A stretch of DNA of 64,000 bases. It comes from Catellatospora citrea. GTDB taxonomy: Bacteria > Actinomycetota > Actinomycetes > Mycobacteriales > Micromonosporaceae. The stretch's first letter is position 1. Every line of letters begins with the position of its first letter. Below, piece by piece: positions 8,323-18,156 of the stretch. Below the pieces are notes generated by a model, which saw only the letters and a list, made by a program, of their open reading frames with translations, searched no databases and was not told the DNA's origin. The position numbers and the translations under genes are program-made. The stretch is taken from the NCBI RefSeq assembly GCF_003610235.1, contig NZ_RAPR01000001.1, positions 6,572,001 to 6,636,000 on the forward strand, written 5' to 3'.

Positions 8323-8544
8323 GCAGACCCTCCTCAATAGACCGAGCTCGACCGTTCAACGAGCTGATCGAGGCGGCTGAGGTATCGGCAACCCGACACG
8401 GGCGCGCGCGGAACCTGGCTCCCGCACCGGCCCGCACCGGGGGGCGGTTCCGGCTCGCGGGCTGCGGATACGCGCCAGGCGTGGCACGGGCGGACGTGTC
8501 CGGCCTTACGTTCCGCCCATCATCGTCACGATTGGGGAGACGCC

Positions 8545-8835
8545 ATGTGGAGACTCTGGTACGTGCTGGGTGCGGCACTGGTCGGGTTCGGGCTGCTGAT
8601 CGGAGCCGTGGCCGTCTACGGGTACACGCAGCTCGTCGACGAGCAGGCGAGGGCGGAGCAGCTGCTGTCGCAGTCTCAGGGGGAGGCGGAGCTGCGGCTG
8701 CGGCAGGTGCGGATCGCCGGCATCGAGGACGACAAGGGCAACAACATCCTGTTCGGGGTGGGGAGCCTGCTCCCGATCGCGGGTGGCGTCGGGCTGGTCG
8801 TGGCCGGACACCGGGGGAGGCGGCGGGCGGCCTGA
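8545..8835 (+). CDS. Small two-span membrane protein, unknown function
   Basis: 96 residues: an N-terminal membrane span (LGAALVGFGLLIGAVAVYGY), a polar helical stretch of about 35 residues rich in Gln/Glu/Arg (possible coiled coil, EQARAEQLLSQSQGEAEL), then a second span (VGSLLPIAGGVGLVVAG) and a basic tail HRGRRRAA. GGGGAG precedes the ATG at a normal distance. Codon bias is GC3-rich like its neighbours. I do not recognise a family. Confidence 0.65.
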   Translation: MWRLWYVLGAALVGFGLLIGAVAVYGYTQLVDEQARAEQLLSQSQGEAELRLRQVRIAGIEDDKGNNILFGVGSLLPIAGGVGLVVAGHRGRRRAA

Positions 8836-8920
8836 CGGCTCGACGTTGCGTGTGGACCCGGTGACGCCGAGGTATGCCGAGACGGCCGCGACATCGCGAA
8901 ATGACTTCCAAAGTACCGCT

Positions 8921-8994
8921 GAGGTTACGTGCTTGTTTCCATTGTTACGCAGAGGTTACGAGTGCTTCCGGGTGATCCATTTCGATCCTAGGTT
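8921..8994 (+). promoter_or_regulatory. Direct repeats and putative promoter of the subtilase gene
   Basis: GAGGTTACG occurs at 8921-8929 and again at 8952-8960, both followed by a TGCTT element, 31 bp apart (three helical turns). Just downstream, TTCCGG (8966-8971), a 17-base spacer and TAGGTT (8989-8994) form a plausible weak promoter, with the second repeat abutting the -35 region as an activator site would. The gene starts at 9049. Confidence 0.45.
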
Positions 8995-9048
8995 TTCGGC
9001 CACCGTCACCAGCTGTGGTGTTCGGCACCGGACGCGGAGGACCTCGAC

Positions 9049-12000
9049 ATGCCACATCGGATCGTGCAACGTCCCGGACGACACAGGCGGGTGATCGGCG
9101 CGCTGGTGGCCACGGCGCTGCTCGGGTCCGGCCTGACGGGCCTGTCGGGCAGTGCCGTGGCCGCCCCGCCGACCGGTGCCGAGCCGACCGCCCGGTACCT
9201 CGTGCAGCTCGACGGCGAGCCGCTGGCCACGTACGCCGGTGGGGTGGCGGGGTTCGCGGCGACCAAGCCCGCCGCCGGGGCGAAGCTGAACCGGGCCTCG
9301 GGCGGCGCCACCGCCTACCGGACGCACCTGCGCCGGCAGCAGGAGCAGGTGCTCCAGGACGCCGGTGTGCCGCAGAACCGGCCCCGGGTCACCCTCGACA
9401 CGGCGTTCAACGGCTTCGCGATGGAGCTGACCAGGTCGCAGGCCCTGCGGCTGCGCGGCACACCGGGCGTGCGGGCGGTGTACGACAACCGCAAGGTGCA
9501 CACCCTGACCTCGCACACCCCGGACTACCTCGGCCTGACCGGCCGCAACGGCGTGTGGCGGGAGCAGTTCGGCGATGTGTCCCGCGCCGGTGAGGGCGTG
9601 ATCGTCGGCGTCATCGACAGCGGCTTCTGGCCGGAGAGCGCGAGCTTCGCGCCGCTGCCGTCACCGCGCCCTGACCAGGCGATCATCGACGCGAAGTGGA
9701 AGGGCACCTGCGACGTCGGCGTCGAGGCGCCGGTCACCTGCAACAACAAGGTGATCGGGGCGCGCTGGTACAACGACAGCGGCATCGCCGAGGCGTTCCC
9801 CGACGAGTTCTCCTCGCCGCGCGACCGCAACGGCCACGGCACCCACACCGCCAGCACCGCCGCCGGTCTGCACGGCGTGCCGGCGAAGTCGGGCACGGAG
9901 GACCTCGGCCGGATCTCCGGCATGGCCCCGGCCGCCCGGTTGGCGATCTACAAGGCGCTCTACGACACCGGTGAGGGCGGGGCGACCGGTACCGAGATCG
10001 ACATCGTGCACGCCGTCGACGACGCGGTGGCCGACGGAGTCGACGTGATCAACTATTCGGTCGGCGACGACAGCGAGTACTTCGGCGCCATCGACGCGGC
10101 GTTCTTCAACGCCGCGGCCGCCGGGGTGTTCGTGTCCGCCGCCGCGGGCAACGCGGGGCCGACCGCGGGGACCGTCGACAACTCCACGCCGTGGGTGACC
10201 ACGGTGGCCGCGAGCACCACCGACCGGATGCGCGCGCGCACCCTCACCCTCGGCGACGGCACCACGGTCACCGGCGCGGGCCTGGGCGACACCGGTGTCG
10301 GGCCGGTGCGGCTGGTCTCGGCGAAGGACGGCGCGCTGGACGCGGGCGACACCTACAACGCCGAACGGTGCGTCGACGGCACGCTCGACCCGGCGAAGGT
10401 CACCGGCGCCATCGTGGTCTGCCTGCGCGGCGACATCGCGCGCACCGACAAGAGCCTCGCGGTGGCGCGGGCGGGCGGCGTCGGCATGGTGCTGTACAAC
10501 GACGAGCTGGGCTCGCTCAGCGCCGACGCGCACACCGTGCCGACGGTGCACATCGACGAGGTCGACGGCGCGCGGGTGCTGGCGTATCTCGCTTCCGGGC
10601 AGCCCACCGCATCGCTGTCGCCGGCCGCACTCAAGACGGTCGAGAGCCCCTCGGTCGCGGCGTTCTCCTCGGCGGGCCCGTCGGCCTTCAACGCCGGTGA
10701 GCTGATCAAGCCGGACATCAGCGCGCCCGGCCAGGACATCGCGGCGGCGTTCTCGCCCTCCCAGGCGGGCAACGACTTCGCGCTGGCGTCGGGCACGTCG
10801 ATGGCGGCCCCGCACATCGCGGGTATCGCCGCGCTGCTGCTGGCCGAGCACCCGGGCTGGTCTCCGGCCACGGTCCGCTCGGCGCTGATGACCACCGCGT
10901 CCGACCTGACCGATCGGGGCAAGCCGATCAAGATCGGTTCCCGTGACGCCACCCCGTTCAACTACGGGTCCGGTCAGGTGCGTCCGGGCAGCGCCTTGGA
11001 CCCGGGCCTGGTCTACGACTCCACCGCGCCGGACTGGCTGCGTTACCTGTGCGGCGTGGCCGCCGACCGCGGCGACGAGTTCGGGCTCGACGGACTGCAG
11101 GGTTGCGAGGAGATCGGCGCGATCGACACCGCCCAGCTGAACTACCCGTCGATCTCGCTGGGCCGGATGGTCGGCAAGCAGCAGGTCACCCGCACCGTCA
11201 CCAACGTCGGCCGCAAGACGGGCACCTACACCGCCTCGGTGCAGGCCCCGCGCGGCTACCACGTGAAGGTCACGCCCGCGAAGCTGACGATCAAGCCCGG
11301 CCGGACGGCCCGGTTCACCGTCGAGGTCACCAACATCAGCGGCGCGTTCGACACCTGGACCGACGGCGCGCTGACCTGGCGCGACAATCTCGGCCACCGG
11401 GTGCGGACCCCGCTGGTGGTACGCAACGCCGGGCTCATCGCCCCGGACGCGATCACGGGCACCGGCACGTCCGGCAGCACCCGGATCACCGCCGAGATCG
11501 GCTACCCGGGCCGGTTGATCACGGACCTGGTCGGCCTCACCGCCGGGACCGCGAGCACCGTCACGCTGAGCGGCGACGGGGTTCCGTGGGACTGGAGTTC
11601 GTCGAACAACCTGCCGGTGCCGCTGCCCCCGTCGATGTACAAGGGGACCGTGCACGTGTCGGGCGGGGCCCGTGAGCCGTACGTGCGGGTGACCTCGCAG
11701 CTGCCCATCTGCTCGCACATCGACTGGGAGGACGAGGAGGGGGTGATCCCCTGCACCGAGTTCGCCGTCGAGGCGTACGACATGACGGGCAAGTTCGTCA
11801 ACGCGACGGTCAGCGGCGGCTGGGGCGCGACGCTGCGGCTGCCGGAGGGCGAAGCGGACTACATCCTCGTGCTGGAGCAGGCGTTCCTCGGCAACATGCC
11901 GCCGGGGCAGGACTCGGAGACGTACACGATCACCACGTACCTGCCCGGCGCGCCGGGTTCGGCGACCGGCAAGCTGACCGTCGATCCCCAGCACCCGGTG

Positions 12001-12135
12001 GTGCGTCCGGGCCAGACGGTGAACCTGACGGTGCGCTGGTCCGGCCTGGCGCCCGGTCGGAAGTACATCGGTTACCTGGTGCTGGGCAACGGATCAGGCC
12101 CGCTGAAGACGCTGCCGATCACGGTCCAGTCCTGA
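9049..12135 (+). CDS. Secreted S8 subtilisin-like protease with I9 propeptide, PA insert and Fn3-like domain
   Basis: 1028 residues. A signal peptide (about 1-40, ending GSAVAA) precedes an inhibitor-I9 propeptide (RYLVQLDGEPLATYAGG to YDNRKVHTLTS). The catalytic domain shows Asp190 (GVIDSGFW), His263 (NGHGTHTAST) and Ser584 (SGTSMAAPHIAG). A PA domain is inserted between His and Ser (about 400-520: GAIVVCLRGDIARTDKS, GVGMVLYND), as in cucumisin/C5a-peptidase-type subtilases. After it come an Fn3-like domain (NYPSISLGRMVGKQQVTRTVTNVG) and a beta-rich C-terminal region. Extracellular, self-processing. GGAGG lies before the ATG. Length and order match large actinobacterial S8 proteases; no residue of the triad is missing. 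Confidence 0.93.
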   Translation: MPHRIVQRPGRHRRVIGALVATALLGSGLTGLSGSAVAAPPTGAEPTARYLVQLDGEPLATYAGGVAGFAATKPAAGAKLNRASGGATAYRTHLRRQQEQVLQDAGVPQNRPRVTLDTAFNGFAMELTRSQALRLRGTPGVRAVYDNRKVHTLTSHTPDYLGLTGRNGVWREQFGDVSRAGEGVIVGVIDSGFWPESASFAPLPSPRPDQAIIDAKWKGTCDVGVEAPVTCNNKVIGARWYNDSGIAEAFPDEFSSPRDRNGHGTHTASTAAGLHGVPAKSGTEDLGRISGMAPAARLAIYKALYDTGEGGATGTEIDIVHAVDDAVADGVDVINYSVGDDSEYFGAIDAAFFNAAAAGVFVSAAAGNAGPTAGTVDNSTPWVTTVAASTTDRMRARTLTLGDGTTVTGAGLGDTGVGPVRLVSAKDGALDAGDTYNAERCVDGTLDPAKVTGAIVVCLRGDIARTDKSLAVARAGGVGMVLYNDELGSLSADAHTVPTVHIDEVDGARVLAYLASGQPTASLSPAALKTVESPSVAAFSSAGPSAFNAGELIKPDISAPGQDIAAAFSPSQAGNDFALASGTSMAAPHIAGIAALLLAEHPGWSPATVRSALMTTASDLTDRGKPIKIGSRDATPFNYGSGQVRPGSALDPGLVYDSTAPDWLRYLCGVAADRGDEFGLDGLQGCEEIGAIDTAQLNYPSISLGRMVGKQQVTRTVTNVGRKTGTYTASVQAPRGYHVKVTPAKLTIKPGRTARFTVEVTNISGAFDTWTDGALTWRDNLGHRVRTPLVVRNAGLIAPDAITGTGTSGSTRITAEIGYPGRLITDLVGLTAGTASTVTLSGDGVPWDWSSSNNLPVPLPPSMYKGTVHVSGGAREPYVRVTSQLPICSHIDWEDEEGVIPCTEFAVEAYDMTGKFVNATVSGGWGATLRLPEGEADYILVLEQAFLGNMPPGQDSETYTITTYLPGAPGSATGKLTVDPQHPVVRPGQTVNLTVRWSGLAPGRKYIGYLVLGNGSGPLKTLPITVQS

Positions 12136-12139
12136 CCGT

Positions 12140-12203
12140 GGCGGCGGGCCGGGCGCACCGTGGCTGTGACTCAGGTCACCACCGCTCCGCCCGGTCCGCC
12201 GCC
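12140..12203. terminator. Long hairpin after the subtilase gene
   Basis: GGCGGCGGGCCGGGCG (12140-12155) pairs with CGCCCGGTCCGCCGCC (12188-12203), 15 of 16 positions. The 32-base loop contains a smaller GTGA/TCAC hairpin. It starts five bases after the protease stop codon and is the only visible terminator before the next plus-strand gene. Confidence 0.6.
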
Positions 12204-12235
12204 TCGGCAGGCAGCAATGATTTCCTCCCCGCACG

Positions 12236-14659
12236 GTGATCGGCAGCGGCGGGCACACGATGCGGGGCGGCGGGACTTCAGTCCCGATCCGCCCCGTTCG
12301 CCTGCGCGGACCCGTCGAGTTCGTCGGGCGGACAGCCGAACTCGCCCTGCTGCGGCGGCTCGTCGCGGCCCCGCCGAGCCTGGTGCTCCTGGAGGGCGAA
12401 CCCGGCATCGGCAAGAGCCGACTGGTCGCCGAGCTGCTCGCCGGCCTGCCCGGCCACCACCTGGTCGGCGAATGTGACGACGTGCCGGAGCCGTTCCCGC
12501 TGGGCGTGCTGCTCGACGCCGTACGGGCCGGGGCCGACCGGCTCGGCTCGCTCAACCCGGTGGCCGGCGCCCTCGCCCCGCTGCTGCCCGAACTCGCCGG
12601 GGTGCTCCCGCCCGCGCCCGCGCCGCTGGCCGACGCGGCGGCCGAACGGCACCGGTTGCTGCGGGCACTCGCCGCGGTGCTGGAAGGGCTGGCCCCGGCG
12701 GTCCTGGTGCTGGAGGACCTGCACTGGGCCGACCCCGTGACCTGCGAGTTCCTGGCCTACCTCAGCACCCGTCCGGTGGACGGCCTGGCCGTGGTGTTGA
12801 CCGCCCGCACGCCTGCACCCGGCGCCGGCACCCCGATCCACGACGCGCTGGCACGCACTCCGCCGTGGACGGTCACCCGGGTGCCGCTCGGCCCGCTGGA
12901 CGCCGCCGAGGTGCGGCAGCTGGCCGCCCGGACGCTGGGCCTGGGCGATCCGCCACCGGAGCTGACCGCGACCCTGCTGGACCGCACCGCCGGCATCCCG
13001 TTCGTGGTCGAGGAGGTGCTGCGCACCCTCGCCGAGCGCGGCGGCGATCCGATGGCCGACGACAGCGTCCCGTTCGTGCTGCGCGACGTGCTGCTCTGGC
13101 GGCTGAAGCCGCTGGACGAGCCGGTCCGCGAAGTGCTCGGCGCGGCCGCGGTGCTGGGCAACATGCCCGACCGCCGGCTGCTCGCCGCGGCGCTGGGCCA
13201 GGACCGTGCACAGGTCGACGCGGCGCTGACCGCCGCCCACCGGGCGGGCCTGCTGCACGACGCGGGCGACGGGCTGCGCTTCCGGCACGACCTGGCCCGG
13301 CAGGTGGTCTACCACCTGGTGCCGCAGCAGACCCGGGAGTGGCTGCACCTGAGGGTGGCCCGGGTGCTGGAGCAGGAACTGCCCCGGCCGGTCGCGCAGC
13401 TGGCACACCACTACCGGCTGGCCGGCAGCGGCGCCGACTTCGTCCGCAACGCCGAAACCGCCGCGGACCTGGCCACCGAGCGCGGCGACGACGCGACCGC
13501 GGCCGATTTCCTGCTGCAGACCATGGATGTCGCCGAGCTGCCCCGGCCGGTGCGGGCGCGGCTGGCCGGCAAGCTGGGCCGCGCCGCCATCGACGGGCTC
13601 AGCCAGGCCTCCGCGATCCCGGTGCTGGAACGGCTGCTGGCCGACCGCCGGCTGCCGCCCGGAGCCCGGGGCGAACTGGGCCTGGTGCTCGGGCGGATGC
13701 TGCGGCAGCAGGGAGAGGCTTCGCGCGGGTACGTCGAGATCGAGCGCGCGCTGCCGTACCTGCGTACGCCACGACGGCGCGCGCAGGCGCTCGCCGTGCT
13801 CGCGGCACCGGACACCGTGGTCGGCCGACATGTCGACTACCACCTGGCCCGGTGCGCGGAGGCGGAGGCCGCGGCCGACGCGGGCGGTGACCCGGCGGCG
13901 CGGCTCGCGGTCCGCATCGCCCGCGCCTCGCTGCTGCTGGAACTCAACGACCCGGCAGCCTGGGCGATCATCGCCGACCTGCGAGCCTGCGATGAACTCG
14001 CCGACCGGCCCCGCGAGCACGCCCGCGCCTGCCTCAACTGGGCGCAGGGCGCGCTGCACGCCGGGTACCTCGACCAGGCCGCCGAGCTGCTCGCCGACGG
14101 GCGGGAACTGGTGGCGCAGACCGGATACGAGCGGCTGAGCGCGCTCGTCGAGGCTACCGCGCTGTCGCTGGACCGGGCCGCGGGACGGCTGTCCGGGCTG
14201 GCCGAACGGTTCGCCCAGCTGATCGCCGCGACCGAGCGCATGCCGGTGACCACACTCGACGCGCGAGCGGAGCTGGCCACCGTGCTGGCCCTGACGGCGG
14301 GGGCGGGGGATGCCGAGCGGGCAGAGCGGGCGCTGCGCGAGGTCATCGCCGAGGCCCGGCGGGTCGGCGCTGTTTGGCCGCTGGTGCAGGCGCTGTCCGC
14401 GGCGGCGCGGCTGCTGCTGGCGCGGCGTCCGGACGAGGCCGTGTGGCACGCGAACGAAGCCGTGCTGCTGGTGCGGGGCAAGGGCATCTGGGCATGGGCA
14501 GCCGATGCGGTCCTGGTGCTGGCCGAGGCGGCGGTGGCGGCCGGTGCACCGGCCCGTGCGGCGGACGTGGTCGCCGAACTCGCGGCCGGGCTCGACGGCA
14601 GGCACGCCCCGGTCGCCGCCGCCGTGCTGCGGCGCTGCCGCGAACTCATCCCCGGCTGA
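12236..14659 (+). CDS. STAND/AAA ATPase with TPR-like region (LuxR-LAL-like but without C-terminal HTH)
   Basis: 807 residues. The N-terminal module matches AAA_16 ATPases of the large LuxR (LAL/MalT-like) class: FVGRTAELALLRRLV, Walker A GEPGIGKS (about 54-61), Walker B-like VLVLEDLHWAD, and a winged-helix part (LLWRLKPLDEPVREVLGAAAVL). The remainder is alpha-helical, TPR-like. Family members normally end with a LuxR helix-turn-helix of about 65 residues; here the protein stops at LRRCRELIPG with no such motif, and no HTH is found in any frame after the stop. So it is a signalling ATPase rather than an obvious DNA binder. Start is uncertain: GTG at 12236 or ATG at 12260; neither has a good Shine-Dalgarno. 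Confidence 0.85.
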   Translation: MIGSGGHTMRGGGTSVPIRPVRLRGPVEFVGRTAELALLRRLVAAPPSLVLLEGEPGIGKSRLVAELLAGLPGHHLVGECDDVPEPFPLGVLLDAVRAGADRLGSLNPVAGALAPLLPELAGVLPPAPAPLADAAAERHRLLRALAAVLEGLAPAVLVLEDLHWADPVTCEFLAYLSTRPVDGLAVVLTARTPAPGAGTPIHDALARTPPWTVTRVPLGPLDAAEVRQLAARTLGLGDPPPELTATLLDRTAGIPFVVEEVLRTLAERGGDPMADDSVPFVLRDVLLWRLKPLDEPVREVLGAAAVLGNMPDRRLLAAALGQDRAQVDAALTAAHRAGLLHDAGDGLRFRHDLARQVVYHLVPQQTREWLHLRVARVLEQELPRPVAQLAHHYRLAGSGADFVRNAETAADLATERGDDATAADFLLQTMDVAELPRPVRARLAGKLGRAAIDGLSQASAIPVLERLLADRRLPPGARGELGLVLGRMLRQQGEASRGYVEIERALPYLRTPRRRAQALAVLAAPDTVVGRHVDYHLARCAEAEAAADAGGDPAARLAVRIARASLLLELNDPAAWAIIADLRACDELADRPREHARACLNWAQGALHAGYLDQAAELLADGRELVAQTGYERLSALVEATALSLDRAAGRLSGLAERFAQLIAATERMPVTTLDARAELATVLALTAGAGDAERAERALREVIAEARRVGAVWPLVQALSAAARLLLARRPDEAVWHANEAVLLVRGKGIWAWAADAVLVLAEAAVAAGAPARAADVVAELAAGLDGRHAPVAAAVLRRCRELIPG

Positions 14660-14715
14660 GCGCCGCGGCCGCCGGTGGCCGCCTGTCATGACGGCCGCCC
14701 GGCCGCCCCACCCTC

Positions 14716-14780
14716 ATAGGCATTGGCCTATCTGGATGAGAATTTTGAGATCAAACTCAACCAGATAGGCCAATGTCTAT
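14716..14780. terminator. AT-rich 20-bp-arm hairpin between convergent genes
   Basis: ATAGGCATTGGCCTATCTGG (14716-14735) pairs with 14761-14780, one mismatch in 20, around a 25-base AT-rich loop that itself holds TTTGA/TCAAA. It lies between the ATPase gene (ends 14659, +) and tex (ends 14829, -). It could be a bidirectional terminator, but its base composition is unlike the other hairpins here, so a small mobile palindrome is an alternative. Confidence 0.6.
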
Positions 14781-14828
14781 GGCAAACGTGGGCCTCGTGC
14801 GCCGGAATCTGCGGCGAGACGGGTTCGG

Positions 14829-17231
14829 TCAGCGGAGCTTGTCGAGCCCGGCGCGGCGCAGGGCGTCGGCCATCGCGCTGTTGCCGACCGGCTCGCTGCG
14901 CTGCTGACGGGGCTGCCCGCCGCGCTGACCGCCCTGCCCACCGCGCTGACCGCCACCGCCGCCACCGCGCTGACCACCGCCACCGCCACCGCCGCGCTGG
15001 CCGCGGTCCCCGCCGCCACCGCCCTGGCGCGCGCCGCCGGCCGGGGCCGCCTCGTCCTCCAGGCGCAGGGTCAGCGAGATGCGCTTGCGCGGGATGTCGA
15101 CGTCGAGCACCTTGACCTTGACCACGTCACCGGACTTGACCACCTCGCGCGGGTCGCTGATGAAGTTCCGCGACATCGCCGAGACGTGGACCAGGCCGTC
15201 CTGGTGCACGCCGATGTCGACGAACGCCCCGAACGCGGCCACGTTGGTGACGACGCCTTCCAGCAGCATGCCGGGCTGCAGGTCGCCGATCTTCTCGACG
15301 CCGTCCTTGAAGGACGCGGTCTTGAAGGCCGGGCGTGGGTCGCGGCCGGGCTTCTCCAGCTCCTTGATGATGTCGGTGACGGTCGGCAGGCCGAAGACGT
15401 CGTCGGCGTACTCGGTCGGCTTGAGGGTGCGCAGCAGCGAGCCGTTGCCGATGAGCTTGGCCATCTCGATGCTGTTGTTCTTCAGGATGCGCTGCACCAC
15501 CGGGTATGCCTCGGGGTGCACGCTGGACGCGTCGAGCGGGTTGTCGCCGTTGGGGATGCGCAGGAAGCCGGCGCACTGCTCGAACGCCTTCGGGCCCAGC
15601 CGCGCCACCTCCTTGAGCGCGGTGCGCGAGCGGAACGGGCCGTTGGCGTCGCGGTGCAGCACGATGTTCTCGGCCAGGCCGGTGCTGATGCCGGAGACGC
15701 GGGCCAGCAGCGGCGCGGAGGCGGTGTTGACGTCGACGCCGACGCCGTTCACGCAGTCCTCGACCACCGCGTCGAGCGAGCGGGACAGCTTCACCTCGGA
15801 CAGGTCGTGCTGGTACTGCCCGACGCCGATGGACTTCGGGTCGATCTTCACCAGCTCGGCGAGCGGGTCCTGCAGGCGGCGGGCGATGGAGACCGCGCCG
15901 CGGATCGACACGTCGAGGCTGGGCAGTTCCTGCGAGGCGTACGCCGACGCCGAGTACACCGACGCGCCCGCCTCGGAGACGACGATCTTCGTCAGGTTGA
16001 GCTGCGGCGCGAGCTTGATCAGGTCGATGGCGAGCTTGTCGGTCTCCCGCGACGCGGTGCCGTTGCCGATCGCGATCAGCTCGACGTTGTGCGCCTGCGC
16101 CAGCTTGGCGAGGGTGGCCAGCGACTCGTTCCAGCGGTTGTGCGGCACGTGCGGGTAGATGGTGTCGTGGGCGACGACCTTGCCGGTGGCGTCGACGACG
16201 GCGACCTTCACACCGGTGCGGTAGCCGGGGTCGAGGCCCATCGTGGCGCGGGTGCCCGCCGGGGCGGCCAGCAGCAGGTCGCGCAGGTTCATCGCGAAGA
16301 CCCGGACGGCCTCCTCCTCGGCGGCCTGCCACAGCCGGGTGCGCAGGTCCAGGCCCAGGTGCACCAGGATGCGGGTGCGCCAGGCCCAGCGCACGGTGTC
16401 GTTGAGCCACTTGTCGGCCGGGCGGCCGCGGTCGCTGATGCCGAACGCGGCGGCGATGCGCTGCTCGAAGATGCTCGGGCCGGCAGGCGCGCCCTCGGCG
16501 GCGGGCTCGTCGGGCTCCATGACCAGGTCGAGCACCTCCTCCTTCTCGCCGCGGAACATGGCCAGGATGCGGTGGCTGGGCAGCTTGGCGTACGGCTCGG
16601 AGAAGTCGAAGTAGTCGGAGAACTTCGCGCCCTCCTCGGCCTTGCCTTCGCGCATCTTCGACACGATGCGGCCGCGGGTCCACATCTGCTCGCGCAGCGC
16701 GCCGATCAGGTCGGCGTTCTCGCCGAAGCGCTCGACCAGGATCGAGCGGGCGCCCTCCAGCGCGGCGGCAGGGTCGGCGACGCCCTTGTCGGCGTCGACG
16801 AAGCCGGCAGCGGCGGTCTGCGGGTCGTGCGAGGGGTCGCCGAGCAGCAGGTCGGCGAGCGGCTCCAGGCCGGCCTCGCGGGCGATCATCGCCTTGGTGC
16901 GCCGCTTGGGCTTGTAGGGCAGGTAGATGTCCTCGAGGCGGGCCTTCGAGTCCGCTCCGTTGATCATCGCTTCGAGGGCGTCGTCGAGCTTGCCCTGCGA
17001 GCGGATCGACTCGAGGATCGTCGACCGGCGCTCCTCCAGCTCACGCAGGTAGCGCAGCCGCTCTTCGAGGGTGCGCAGCTGGGCGTCGTCCAGCTCGCCG
17101 GTGACCTCCTTGCGGTAGCGGGCGATGAACGGGACGGTCGAACCGCCGTCCAGCAGCTCTACCGCCGCGTTCACCTGGTTCTGCCGTACGCCGAGTTCCT
17201 CGGCAATGCGCTGCGCAATGGACGTCGTCAC
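14829..17231 (-). CDS. tex: Tex-family RNA-binding transcription accessory protein
   Basis: About 800 residues with the full Tex order: N-terminal helical Tex_N domain ([58 protein letters not shown]), YqgF/RNase-H-like fold ([17 protein letters not shown]), helix-hairpin-helix region ([18 protein letters not shown]) and a C-terminal S1 domain ([30 protein letters not shown]). It binds RNA and is linked to transcription fidelity and stress tolerance in other bacteria. Unusual is the tail of about 60 residues made of Gly/Arg/Gln repeats (QRGGGGGG units), ending [14 protein letters not shown]. Start taken as GTG 17231, where Tex homology begins; the frame stays open upstream through antisense of the neighbour, which is not coding. 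Confidence 0.95.
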   Translation of the reverse strand: MTTSIAQRIAEELGVRQNQVNAAVELLDGGSTVPFIARYRKEVTGELDDAQLRTLEERLRYLRELEERRSTILESIRSQGKLDDALEAMINGADSKARLEDIYLPYKPKRRTKAMIAREAGLEPLADLLLGDPSHDPQTAAAGFVDADKGVADPAAALEGARSILVERFGENADLIGALREQMWTRGRIVSKMREGKAEEGAKFSDYFDFSEPYAKLPSHRILAMFRGEKEEVLDLVMEPDEPAAEGAPAGPSIFEQRIAAAFGISDRGRPADKWLNDTVRWAWRTRILVHLGLDLRTRLWQAAEEEAVRVFAMNLRDLLLAAPAGTRATMGLDPGYRTGVKVAVVDATGKVVAHDTIYPHVPHNRWNESLATLAKLAQAHNVELIAIGNGTASRETDKLAIDLIKLAPQLNLTKIVVSEAGASVYSASAYASQELPSLDVSIRGAVSIARRLQDPLAELVKIDPKSIGVGQYQHDLSEVKLSRSLDAVVEDCVNGVGVDVNTASAPLLARVSGISTGLAENIVLHRDANGPFRSRTALKEVARLGPKAFEQCAGFLRIPNGDNPLDASSVHPEAYPVVQRILKNNSIEMAKLIGNGSLLRTLKPTEYADDVFGLPTVTDIIKELEKPGRDPRPAFKTASFKDGVEKIGDLQPGMLLEGVVTNVAAFGAFVDIGVHQDGLVHVSAMSRNFISDPREVVKSGDVVKVKVLDVDIPRKRISLTLRLEDEAAPAGGARQGGGGGDRGQRGGGGGGGQRGGGGGGQRGGQGGQRGGQPRQQRSEPVGNSAMADALRRAGLDKLR

Positions 17232-17244
17232 GGTGAGACATTCT

Positions 17245-17288
17245 GCCCGCACCCCGCCGTGCAGGCACGCAGGGGGCGGGGTGCGGGC
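17245..17288 (-). terminator. Perfect 14-bp hairpin after the hydrolase gene
   Basis: GCCCGCACCCCGCC (17245-17258) and GGCGGGGTGCGGGC (17275-17288) are perfectly complementary around a 16-base loop. The hairpin begins 15 bases after the minus-strand hydrolase stop and ends before tex starts, separating the two transcripts. Confidence 0.7.
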
Positions 17289-17302
17289 GGTGCGGCGTCG
17301 GG

Positions 17303-18139
17303 TCAGGCGGGGGTGGTGGGCAGGGAGGTCAGCGGGGCGGCGAAGAACTCGGCGATGGGGTCGACCAGGCGGGCCGGGGCGATGGCGATCGCGTCGTGGC
17401 GTGCGCCGGGCACGACCATGGTGCGGGCGCGCGGGATGACGCGGGCCAGCTTCGTGTGGTGCTCCTCGAAGTAGCCGGGCGCGCTGGCGCCGCAGGCCAG
17501 CAGCACGTCGGCGGTCACTCCTGCGTACGCGTCGGCGGAGCCCTCGTGGGCCAGCACCTGCCGGGTCTCGAACAGGGTCATCGGCAGCAGCTCGCCCATC
17601 CGGCGGCCGATCGGGGTGCGCAGGAACGCGCGGCAGATCGCGGTGCGCACGCTCAGCGGCAGCCGCGACACCGCGGAGTGGGTGTTGACCCCGGCGGCGA
17701 CGATCGCCATGGCACGGGCGGACTTGCCCGCGCGCAGTGCCTCGTCCACGTCGTCGAGGTAGGTCCCGTCCGGTGTGCCGTCGATGCGCAGCGCCGCGTC
17801 GTAGAGGGCGAGGCGTTCGATCGGCAGGCGCAGCGCGGCCCGCAGGGCGACGAATCCGCCGTAGCTGTGCCCGATGACGTAACGCGCCCCGGTGTGCTCC
17901 AGCACCGCGCCGAGGTCGTCGATCTCGTGCTCGACCGAGTACGGCTCGCGCCGGGCGGGGGCGTCGAGGCGGCCGCGCCGGTTGTACGCGTGCACGGTGA
18001 ACCGGTCGGAGAGCCGGGCGATCAGCCGCCGGTACTCCTCGATGGTGACCCCGCCGCCGTGCACCAGGACGACGCCCGGTCCGGTGCCGGTCGAGTGCAG
18101 GGCGATGCTCGCGCCGTCCGGCGCCGTGACCCGTTCCAT
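17303..18139 (-). CDS. Alpha/beta hydrolase
   Basis: 278 residues with a classic alpha/beta-hydrolase fold: oxyanion segment [16 protein letters not shown], nucleophile elbow GHSYGG with Ser92, and a C-terminal VPGARHDAI with His248 as the likely catalytic histidine. No signal peptide, so a cytoplasmic esterase or lactonase-like enzyme acting on a small lipophilic compound. It sits alone between tex and an exporter, behind a strong palindromic operator (18160-18175); hydrolases under such TetR-type sites often detoxify the regulator's ligand (inference). No regulator gene is adjacent. Confidence 0.88.
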   Translation of the reverse strand: MERVTAPDGASIALHSTGTGPGVVLVHGGGVTIEEYRRLIARLSDRFTVHAYNRRGRLDAPARREPYSVEHEIDDLGAVLEHTGARYVIGHSYGGFVALRAALRLPIERLALYDAALRIDGTPDGTYLDDVDEALRAGKSARAMAIVAAGVNTHSAVSRLPLSVRTAICRAFLRTPIGRRMGELLPMTLFETRQVLAHEGSADAYAGVTADVLLACGASAPGYFEEHHTKLARVIPRARTMVVPGARHDAIAIAPARLVDPIAEFFAAPLTSLPTTPA

Positions 18140-18156
18140 GACTGCTCCCCTCGGTC

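Noticed and set aside
8921..8960. CRISPR-like repeat array
   Set aside because: Only two copies of a 9-bp direct repeat; no spacer series and no cas genes.
9049..12135. Catalytic-site loss in the subtilase
   Set aside because: Asp190, His263 and Ser584 with their motifs are all present; the gap between His and Ser is explained by a PA insert.
14716..14780. Integron attC-like or attachment site
   Set aside because: Palindrome only; no RYYYAAC/GTTRRRY cores, integrase or cassette structure nearby.
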